The translations under genes were made by a program, and so were the position numbers. From Flavobacterium sp. J27 (GTDB taxonomy: Bacteria; Bacteroidota; Bacteroidia; Flavobacteriales; Flavobacteriaceae): DNA of 64,000 bases. The stretch lies in contig NZ_PJQW01000006.1 of assembly GCF_004303025.1 (NCBI RefSeq), positions 103,911 to 167,910 of the forward strand, written 5' to 3'. Under the pieces are notes generated by a model, which saw only the letters and a program-made list of their open reading frames with translations, was not told the origin of the DNA and did no database searches. Position 1 is the stretch's first letter. Each line of letters starts with the position of its first letter. Of the stretch, positions 42,120 to 49,145 are shown piece by piece.

Positions 42120-44897
42120 TTATTTTTTATAGTATTCAGAAGGTGCTTTTTGATACAAATCTTTAAAACATTTGGAGAAATAATACACATCGTTGAAACC
42201 AACCGAATATGCAATTTCTGAAATAGAAAGCTTTTCATTTTTTAATAATTCTACTGCAATTTTTAATCTTTCATTTCTAATGAATTCTGTTGTAGAAACA
42301 CCAAAAAGAGATTTTAATTTTCGATGTAATTGCATTCTACTAACATGCATTTTTTCAGCGAAAGCTTCCGTATTGAAATCTGGATTGGTAATTTCGTTAT
42401 GAATGATTTCTTCTAATTTTGAAATAAATTTTTCATCTACAGAATTAATCACCACTTCTGTTGGTTTTAGAATAAGTTCCTGACTGTATCTTTTTTGTAG
42501 TTTTTTTCTTTCGTTAATTTGTTGTAAAACCGTTTGTTTTACGATTTCATGTTGAAAAGGTTTGGTAAGAAAAGCATCTGCTTCATTTTTTATGGCTTCT
42601 AATTGAACTTCGGAAGCTGTTTTGGCGGTTAGTAAAATGATAGGAATAAAAGAGGTAAGTTCGTTCGATTTTATTTGTTTTGTAAATGCTAATCCGTCCA
42701 CTTTGGGCATCATAATATCTGAAAGAATACAATCAGGAATTTCTTTTTGAGCAATTTTCAGAGCTTGTTCTCCATTTTCTGCTTCATAAATTTTAAAATC
42801 CTCTTTAAAAATATCTTTTAAAATAGTTCTTATAGAAGCATTGTCATCGGCAATGAGAAGTATTGGTAAACCGTCTTCTGTAGTAAAGTTGTTATGAGTA
42901 GGCGTAGTGATTTCTTCTTTTTCTTTTTTAGGCACGCTTACAACTGCGTTTTTAAGTTGGGTGTGTAATGGGATTTCAAAAGAGATACTAATTTCTTGTT
43001 TTTCTAAAGTAGTATTTATTTTTGCTTCATATAAAGTAATCAATTCTTTCACTAAAGCTAAACCAATACCAACACCTGAATGATTGTTGTTTTTTTGATA
43101 AAAACGTTCAAAAAGCTTCTGTACATCGCTAGAACTAAGTGTTGCATTAGTATTCGTAATTGTACCTTTCAGAACGTTATTTTCAACTAGAAAAGTACCG
43201 TTGATTGAAGTAGCTTCATCACTATATTTAATAGCATTATGCATTAAATTTGTTATAATTTTTTCCAAAACATCTTTATCAAAAGGATAGTTTTCATTGG
43301 GTGTAGTAATGGTTAATTCTAACTTTTTATTGGATTCATTAGCCAAATATCCAAAAGGTTCCGTAATACTGTGTAAGAAATGATTTAAGTTATCTTCTTT
43401 TAAAATTAATTGTAATTGACCACTATCTATTTTTGAAAGAGCTAATAACTGATCTACTAATTCTAACATTCGGTTTGTATTTCTATCGATAAGCGTTAAT
43501 TGTTTTTCTTGATCAGGTGTAGCATCATTTTGAAGTTGTTGTACAGGACTTTTAATTAATGTAAGTGGTGTTCTGAATTCGTGAGAAATATTAGCAAAAA
43601 AACGTGATTTTAAGGTGTTTAATTCTTCTAGTTTTTGAGCTGTTCTAATTTTATTTTTATAACCAAAAAACAGAAAAAAACCGGTTGCTAATAGCAGTAA
43701 AGAAATAATGATATAAATGTATTTTTGCTTTTCTGCTAGTTGATGTTTAGAAGTAAGCAAAGCAATTTCTTGTTCTTTTTTTTCAGTTTGATATTTAGCT
43801 TCTAGTTGATTAAAATTAATACTATTTTTTTTGATATCTACACTATCTTTATAGACAATATATTCATTGATTTTTTCATAGGCAGCTTCATTCTGCCCTT
43901 TCTGATGGTATAAATTTGAGAGTTGGTATAAACAATCAGAGAGCACTCCTAAATCGGTATTTTTTTCTTTTTTTAAGGTTGTAATCGCGTCTTGGTAAGC
44001 GGTTATTGCCTTATCCCGACTTTCAATTGCATTTAAAAAACTGGCGTAAGCCCAATACGCTTTTCCTAAATTTATAGTATTGGCATGGATTTTATTTTTT
44101 TCAATATTTTCTAAATAATACGTTTCAGCTTTATCATTTTGACCAATTCTTCGGTATAAAGAAGCAAAAGCCCAATAGGTATCATTTAATTCTTTAATTA
44201 GATGGTTTGTTTCAAAATATTTTTTAGCATTGTTGTAATAGGTAAGCGCTATTTCAGGTTCAGGATTTTCAGTTTCCACAAAAGTGGAACCATAATACAA
44301 ACCTGAAAAATGCATTTCGGTTAAGGAATTACTTTCTTTAGCTTTATCATAGGCTTTTTTGAAATAGTCTTTTGCTCTTCCGTAAGTGGTTTTAGTAGGA
44401 CTTTCATATCCTCTAAGAAACATTAAACCGATGTTTTGCAAAGCTTTAATTTGTGAATCATTGCTGTAATGATGTGCTTCACTAACAGAATCGGCTTTTA
44501 GGTAATTTGTAATGGCTAAATCGTCTTCATATTTAGAATAATGAATATTCCCTCTCACGTTTAAAACCGTTGCATACTGAACTACTTCTTTTTGAGTAGG
44601 TTTGTTTTTCAACGTTATGTATTCAATAGATTGTAGAGCATAATCAAAGAGTCTTAATTTTAGATAAGCGTTTGCAACTTTTATTTTTGCTTCATTAATT
44701 GAATAAACATCTGTTTTATTTTCAGCCAATTCCAATGCTTTTTGAGCATAGGTTAACGAAGCATTATAATTTAGAGTATTGAATGTTGAATCGGCTTTTT
44801 TTATATAAATAGATATGGAATCAGAAACGTTTTTATGTTGGGAAAACGAAGGGAAAGAAATGAATATACCGAATAGGATAAGAGAAATGTATTTCAT
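42120..44897 (-). CDS. Hybrid two-component regulator with TPR sensor (cassette B)
   Basis: With the start at 44897 (MKYISLILFGIFISF, a clear signal peptide) the protein has 925 residues. An ATG at 44927 would add ten residues that spoil the signal. Domains: periplasmic TPR region (about 30-350), membrane helix (393-412), HisKA with H439 in ISHEFRTPLT, ATPase domain with GVGIGLAL, receiver with D727 in SDIMMP (about 678-792), and AraC HTH (about 820-925). The G1 box is TNTNATL instead of DxGxG. The choice of start puts its palindromic site 57 bp upstream, similar to A and C. Confidence 0.92.
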   Translation of the reverse strand: MKYISLILFGIFISFPSFSQHKNVSDSISIYIKKADSTFNTLNYNASLTYAQKALELAENKTDVYSINEAKIKVANAYLKLRLFDYALQSIEYITLKNKPTQKEVVQYATVLNVRGNIHYSKYEDDLAITNYLKADSVSEAHHYSNDSQIKALQNIGLMFLRGYESPTKTTYGRAKDYFKKAYDKAKESNSLTEMHFSGLYYGSTFVETENPEPEIALTYYNNAKKYFETNHLIKELNDTYWAFASLYRRIGQNDKAETYYLENIEKNKIHANTINLGKAYWAYASFLNAIESRDKAITAYQDAITTLKKEKNTDLGVLSDCLYQLSNLYHQKGQNEAAYEKINEYIVYKDSVDIKKNSINFNQLEAKYQTEKKEQEIALLTSKHQLAEKQKYIYIIISLLLLATGFFLFFGYKNKIRTAQKLEELNTLKSRFFANISHEFRTPLTLIKSPVQQLQNDATPDQEKQLTLIDRNTNRMLELVDQLLALSKIDSGQLQLILKEDNLNHFLHSITEPFGYLANESNKKLELTITTPNENYPFDKDVLEKIITNLMHNAIKYSDEATSINGTFLVENNVLKGTITNTNATLSSSDVQKLFERFYQKNNNHSGVGIGLALVKELITLYEAKINTTLEKQEISISFEIPLHTQLKNAVVSVPKKEKEEITTPTHNNFTTEDGLPILLIADDNASIRTILKDIFKEDFKIYEAENGEQALKIAQKEIPDCILSDIMMPKVDGLAFTKQIKSNELTSFIPIILLTAKTASEVQLEAIKNEADAFLTKPFQHEIVKQTVLQQINERKKLQKRYSQELILKPTEVVINSVDEKFISKLEEIIHNEITNPDFNTEAFAEKMHVSRMQLHRKLKSLFGVSTTEFIRNERLKIAVELLKNEKLSISEIAYSVGFNDVYYFSKCFKDLYQKAPSEYYKK

Positions 44898-44953
44898 GCT
44901 GATTGTTTGTGAATGACAAGTATACAAAAAAATAAAATTGATGTATAGATTAA

Positions 44954-44973
44954 TGTAACAAGTTAAAGTTACA
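44954..44973. promoter_or_regulatory. Palindromic site upstream of hybrid regulator B
   Basis: TGTAAC (44954-44959) and GTTACA (44968-44973) are inverted around an 8-nt spacer. Flanking bases extend the match to ATGTAAC/GTTACAT. It lies 57 bp upstream of the preferred regulator start. Confidence 0.65.
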
Positions 44974-45030
44974 TATTTTCAATGTATTGACAATCAGTTT
45001 TTAAAAATGTAAATAGACTGTTTAATTTAC

Positions 45031-46314
45031 TTAGCAACGTCTAGCTACAATATTGGGAATAACATTAGAAATATAATAATTCATTTTTTCAAGATTGGCT
45101 TTGTGTGAATCATTCGTATTCCGTTCTTGAATGTTTTCCATTTCTTCTTGAGCGTTTTTATAGTCTATTATTTTGGTTTCCAAACAGGCTTTTTCATCTT
45201 GAAGTTTTGTATAATCGGGATTTCTATTCGTCATTCGGTCCAATTTTTTTTCAATAATAAGTATCCTTTTTTCGCATTCTAATTTTTTGACTTCAATGTC
45301 ATCTTTTGGATCAAAACCTTCCAATGCATATTTGCTATTTTGTTCCGCGGGAGCACTGTCTTCAATGTATTTGTTCATGGCTCTTTTCCGTTTTTCTTCC
45401 ATTTCCGTTTCTTGATTCAAGATTTCTTGCTCTTTGTTAGCAATTGTTCGTTCTGAATTGGTAGCTCGATTGATGTTTTCTTGTTTTTTTGCTAAATAGT
45501 CTTCTTTTACATTGGTAACTCGTTCGTGGTCCTCTGCTACGATATTTTCTCTTTTGCGATAATTACTTCCGTCAAAGCGAATGGAAACATTTTCAATATT
45601 TTCTATTTCTGCCGAGCCCTTTTCATTATCAATGCGTGTTACTAATTGGGTTTTGTTATCATAATAAATATACCCTAGACCTAGAAAACCTGCTGTCTTA
45701 GGATTAGAATTAGGGTTCAATTGTGTTTCATTTTGGTTTGCCAAATACACCAAATTATCGTGACCAGTTGTTGCTGAAACATTGTGATATTCTTGCGAAT
45801 TATAATTCTGACTACTTACATTTAAGTTGTTTCCAGTAGGAGAGAAGTTCCGATTGAATTTTGCTATAGACATATTGGTTTCGTCTACAGCAATTTCATT
45901 CATAGGTAATCTATTTACTACTTGTTTTACACCATTAAATTCAATGTAATAATAGGTTTTTCCATTGGTATTAGTTAGTCTGTAATAAATTTTTACATTC
46001 TCATTGTGAGGAAATTCTATCCCGATTATTTCTTCCATCATTTCTTTGTTCATTCCCATGTAGCCTTTATTTGTATTCACTAAAAATGAAGTAGTATAAG
46101 AGTTACCCAAATTAGAATTAAAAGAAAATGTAATTTTTTTATCGAATGAAATACGTTCATTCGGATTAAAATCGGAAAAAGCAACAGGAATAGTTCCAGA
46201 AGGCGTATGTACTGTATCTTTTACTTCTTCCTCTTCAGGATTAAAAAAAAGATTGCGCTGACCTTGAATAAAACTCATACAGAAACCAAAACAACATAAG
46301 AAAAATCTTTTCAT
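45031..46314 (-). CDS. Unrecognised secreted protein with coiled coil, last gene of cassette C
   Basis: The 427-residue protein has a short signal peptide (MKRFFLCCFGFCMSFIQGQ). The N-terminal half is beta-rich (FSDFNPNERISFDKKITFSFNSN...VKIYYRLTNTNGKTYYYIEFNG). The C-terminal half (about 255-415) is a long charged coiled coil with Cys residues in KKLECEK and KACLE and ends RRC. No family recognised. It lies 3 bp after the OmpA-domain gene and has the same position as the 369-aa protein of cassette B. Confidence 0.68.
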   Translation of the reverse strand: MKRFFLCCFGFCMSFIQGQRNLFFNPEEEEVKDTVHTPSGTIPVAFSDFNPNERISFDKKITFSFNSNLGNSYTTSFLVNTNKGYMGMNKEMMEEIIGIEFPHNENVKIYYRLTNTNGKTYYYIEFNGVKQVVNRLPMNEIAVDETNMSIAKFNRNFSPTGNNLNVSSQNYNSQEYHNVSATTGHDNLVYLANQNETQLNPNSNPKTAGFLGLGYIYYDNKTQLVTRIDNEKGSAEIENIENVSIRFDGSNYRKRENIVAEDHERVTNVKEDYLAKKQENINRATNSERTIANKEQEILNQETEMEEKRKRAMNKYIEDSAPAEQNSKYALEGFDPKDDIEVKKLECEKRILIIEKKLDRMTNRNPDYTKLQDEKACLETKIIDYKNAQEEMENIQERNTNDSHKANLEKMNYYISNVIPNIVARRC

Positions 46315-46317
46315 ACC

Positions 46318-47571
46318 TTATATTTTTTTAAATTCAACACGTCTGTTTTCTGCTTTGCCTTCCGCTGTTTTATTATCTGCAACGGGTTCATTTTCTCCTT
46401 TTCCATCGGTTTGTAAAGCCTTTTCATTAATTGAAAAATGTTGTATAAAATAGTTTTGAACTGCTTGCGCTCTTTTTTGCGATAAAACTAAATTCGTTTT
46501 ACTATCTCCATCACTATCGGTGTGACCAATAATTTTTAACCGAATATTTTTATCTTCAGCTAGTACTTTTCCAATTTTATCCAAATAAGCAAACGATTCT
46601 GTTTTGATTTTATCGGAACCAGAATCAAATACTATTTTTGTAGTATGGAAACCGCCTTTTAAAATTAAAGAACGAATGTCTTCCCCTTCTTCGGTAATTT
46701 TCATATTTGCTATTGCTAAGATATGACTTTCTTCTTGTTTTGTACCTCTTAAATAGAACTGAATATATCTGCCTACATTGTTTTGTAAAAAAGAAGGTAA
46801 ATCGATAACTTTTTCATTATCAATATAAAGTCGTAATCTTTTTCCATTCACAACGACAGTAAAATGTGCCGTTTTATTAAAAATTGCATTCATTTTATAG
46901 TTAATATTGTTGTTTATTTTATTTTCTGTACCAAAGTTTTCTACATGAATTTTATCGGCGGTTGCACTACCTTGCCACAATGAAAAATGAAATTCGGCTC
47001 TTTGCTTTAGGTCTTTATTTAATTTGTTTTCGTTGGTAAACTGCACTCTAAATTCGGAACCTGAAAGTTCTTTATAGGCAAGGTTTTCTGTTATTAAATC
47101 AAATTCTAGAGCATAATTTTCTGGAAGTTTATTGGTTTTTGCAATACAAAGACTATTAGGATAAAAGCGAAATGCTTTTTCGTCTTTAACGGTTATAATT
47201 TCACCTCCACCAGTAGTTTCCCAATTCGCTGGAAAATCTCCTTTTGCATCTTCTTTAAAAGTTTCTTCAAAGATAATAGTACCATTTGGAAAAAAACTAC
47301 TTCCAGTAACGATTTCTTGATTGGTCTTTTTATTGGTTCTATTTCCAGAATTTTTATCTGAGTTTTTCGTTTTTTTCTCTTTTTTCGTTTTTGCAGTACC
47401 AAAAACGCTATCAATAGCTTGGTTCGTTTTTTTAGACGATTCTTTTTCAACTTTACGTTCTACAGTGCGTTCAGCTGCTTTCTCAGCCTTCTCACTTAGT
47501 TTTTTAAAGAATTGTGCTTGTGTATTTGTAATAAAAAGAGAGCAAATAAGAGTTAAGATTATCGTTTTCAT
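46318..47571 (-). CDS. OmpA-domain protein with coiled coil and lectin-like insert (cassette C)
   Basis: The 417-residue protein has a signal peptide (1-19, TQAQ). The helix FFKKLSEKAEKAAERTVER is followed by a Lys-rich linker, a LamG-like domain (about 85-300, FEETFKEDAKGDFPANW...RLRLYIDNEKVIDLP) and an OmpA domain (about 308-417, IVFDSGSDKI, IIGHTDSDG, QKRAQAVQNYF, NRRVEF). It is the closest paralogue of the cassette B protein, with near-identical EEGEDIRSLILKGGF. It is expected to attach to peptidoglycan. Confidence 0.88.
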   Translation of the reverse strand: MKTIILTLICSLFITNTQAQFFKKLSEKAEKAAERTVERKVEKESSKKTNQAIDSVFGTAKTKKEKKTKNSDKNSGNRTNKKTNQEIVTGSSFFPNGTIIFEETFKEDAKGDFPANWETTGGGEIITVKDEKAFRFYPNSLCIAKTNKLPENYALEFDLITENLAYKELSGSEFRVQFTNENKLNKDLKQRAEFHFSLWQGSATADKIHVENFGTENKINNNINYKMNAIFNKTAHFTVVVNGKRLRLYIDNEKVIDLPSFLQNNVGRYIQFYLRGTKQEESHILAIANMKITEEGEDIRSLILKGGFHTTKIVFDSGSDKIKTESFAYLDKIGKVLAEDKNIRLKIIGHTDSDGDSKTNLVLSQKRAQAVQNYFIQHFSINEKALQTDGKGENEPVADNKTAEGKAENRRVEFKKI

Positions 47572-47582
47572 TTTTTTTAAAA

Positions 47583-48317
47583 TTAATTACAAGTGGTTGT
47601 GGCATCTTTTATAATGGTTGTACCTGTTATTTCTAAATCGCAAACACTTTGTGGAATACTAGCTATAAAATTATCTGAAATATCAAGTGTTGTTAAGTGA
47701 ATTAAAGTACTTAGTTGATTAGGAACTGTAGTAATTGAATTAGAATAAAAACTTAGGTATTCCAAATTCGTAATTTGTCCAATACCGATAGGAATAGTAG
47801 TAATTGAATTAGCTCCAAAATCTAATTCAGTTACTGTGGTAAGTTGACCAATTTGTGAAGGAATAGAGGTTAGATTATTGTTATATACATATAAACGGTC
47901 TAATTGCTCTAAATTACCTATTGCACTAGGTAAGTTATTAATGAGATTGTTGTTTAACCCCAAATAGGTTAACTTATTTAGATTTTGAATTTGACTTGGA
48001 AGAGTGGTTAATGCATTATTTCGTAATTCTAAATAAGTAATTTCAGTTAAAAACCCAATTGCGTTTGGAATGGTTGTAAGACCTTTATCAACCAGGTGCA
48101 AACTAGTTACTTTACCATTGGCATTTACCCCTACATTACTCCAAGTACTAATGTCTGTTGTTGTATCCCAGCCCAAAGTATTGCCAGGATTTGCATTATA
48201 TAATGACATTAAGACTTCTCTTTGCGATAAGGTTACTGGTTGCGGATTTTCATCGTCACTACTGCAACTAGCTAGTAGTAAAAGTAGTACTACAAAATAA
48301 CGTATTATATTTTTCAT
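47583..48317 (-). CDS. Leucine-rich-repeat surface lipoprotein (cassette C)
   Basis: The preferred start is 48317 (MKNIIRYFVVLLLLLASC), giving 244 residues and a lipobox followed by SSDDEN. The upstream ATG at 48344 would overlap the previous gene and bury the signal. About six LRRs of 23 residues follow (LTYLELRNNALTTLPSQIQN, LTYLGLNNNLINNLPSAIGN and others), ending in a Cys-containing cap (VCDLEI). LRR lipoproteins usually bind proteins at the cell surface. It lies 4 bp after the previous lipoprotein gene. Confidence 0.85.
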   Translation of the reverse strand: MKNIIRYFVVLLLLLASCSSDDENPQPVTLSQREVLMSLYNANPGNTLGWDTTTDISTWSNVGVNANGKVTSLHLVDKGLTTIPNAIGFLTEITYLELRNNALTTLPSQIQNLNKLTYLGLNNNLINNLPSAIGNLEQLDRLYVYNNNLTSIPSQIGQLTTVTELDFGANSITTIPIGIGQITNLEYLSFYSNSITTVPNQLSTLIHLTTLDISDNFIASIPQSVCDLEITGTTIIKDATTTCN

Positions 48318-48321
48318 AATA

Positions 48322-48810
48322 TTAGAATAAAGAGTTAATTGCATTTCCTGCTAAAACTAAAGAATTATTGTTAGTATTTTTATCATCGTTATTAGGGTTG
48401 CCATCCAAAAAAATATCTGGGTCATAACTAATTCTTAAGATAATATCGTTTTGGAATTCTGTAGCGACATCCCAATTTCTTGTATAACTAAAAGTAATTT
48501 CACTTCCAGAGTTTAAAACAGTTGGTAAGTTGGCAGTTGCCAAAACCGTTTCTGTAGTGGTACCTTGAGGTCGTTCAATTAAATAGGCAATTTGTTGTCC
48601 TTCGGTTGAACTAAAAGTAGTATTACCTACATTTTTAACATGTCCTCTTATTCTAACTTCTCCTGTTGTGGCAGAAGATTGAGAGACCATTTCGTAAGTA
48701 ATAGCGTCAGCTTTTAAATCGATAGATGAAGGAACTGTTGCATCATCATCTGAGTTACAGGCTACTAAAAAGCAACAAATACTGGCTAGTAGAAATTTCA
48801 TTTTTTTCAT
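48322..48810 (-). CDS. CARDB-like surface lipoprotein (cassette C)
   Basis: The 162-residue protein has a lipoprotein signal (FLVAC, then NSDDDA). The mature part is one immunoglobulin-like beta domain (VRIRGHVKNVGNTTFSS...ITFSYTRNWD...ILRISYDPD) like CARDB adhesion modules. The acidic +2 to +5 residues predict surface display. It follows small protein C by 4 bp. The start could be M1 (48810) or M4 (48801). Confidence 0.78.
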   Translation of the reverse strand: MKKMKFLLASICCFLVACNSDDDATVPSSIDLKADAITYEMVSQSSATTGEVRIRGHVKNVGNTTFSSTEGQQIAYLIERPQGTTTETVLATANLPTVLNSGSEITFSYTRNWDVATEFQNDIILRISYDPDIFLDGNPNNDDKNTNNNSLVLAGNAINSLF

Positions 48811-48814
48811 AGTT

Positions 48815-48970
48815 TCATTTTTTAAAAGTTGTTTTTTTTAAGATTTTGTTTTTATAGATTATATTGAGCTCATAATTTCCTTTTTCAAGATGATTAATAT
48901 TTAGATAGATTTTTTGGGAAGGTGGTTTTTCCAAATGTCCTTCAAAATGATATTTTACTTTTTTTGACAT
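48815..48970 (-). CDS. Small conserved protein C, 51 aa (cassette C)
   Basis: Translated by hand: 51 residues starting MSKKVKYHFEGHLEKPPSQK and containing YLNINHLEKGNYELNIIYKN. In-frame ATGs also occur at 48979 and 48988, but 48988 touches the -7 element (48990-48997), and 48970 aligns best with paralogue B and gives the same 20-21-bp distance to the -7 element. First gene of effector operon C, 4 bp before the CARDB-like lipoprotein gene. Function unknown. Confidence 0.86.
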   Translation of the reverse strand: MSKKVKYHFEGHLEKPPSQKIYLNINHLEKGNYELNIIYKNKILKKTTFKK

Positions 48971-48989
48971 TCTTGGCATTTGTTTCATT

Positions 48990-49067
48990 CAAAGGTATAT
49001 TGAACTCATTTGTAATTAATTAACAGATGTAACAAAAGCATGAAATGATGTAACATGATGATGTTAC
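48990..49067 (-). promoter_or_regulatory. Operator and promoter of effector operon C
   Basis: TGTAACA boxes at 49028-49034 and 49049-49055 are 21 bp apart, and the proximal box is 31 bp from TACCTTTG (48990-48997, full TAnnTTTG match). The distal box also forms the inverted repeat GTAACAT-gatg-ATGTTAC (49050-49067). No -33 TTG is present. Confidence 0.78.
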
Positions 49068-49114
49068 TTCTCTATATTATAGGTATTCGAAGCGTTTTTT
49101 TAAAGATAAATAGA

Positions 49115-49145
49115 AATAAAAAAAGCTATCAATATAAATAGCTTA
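49115..49145 (-). terminator. Terminator of hybrid regulator C
   Basis: AAGCTAT (49123-49129) pairs with ATAGCTT (49138-49144), followed by seven or more Ts on the minus strand. The stem overlaps the stop codon of the regulator gene. Confidence 0.75.

Noticed and set aside
44898..44927. Ten extra N-terminal residues of hybrid regulator B.
   Set aside because: They precede a complete signal peptide starting at 44897, and without them the palindromic site is at the same distance as in A and C.
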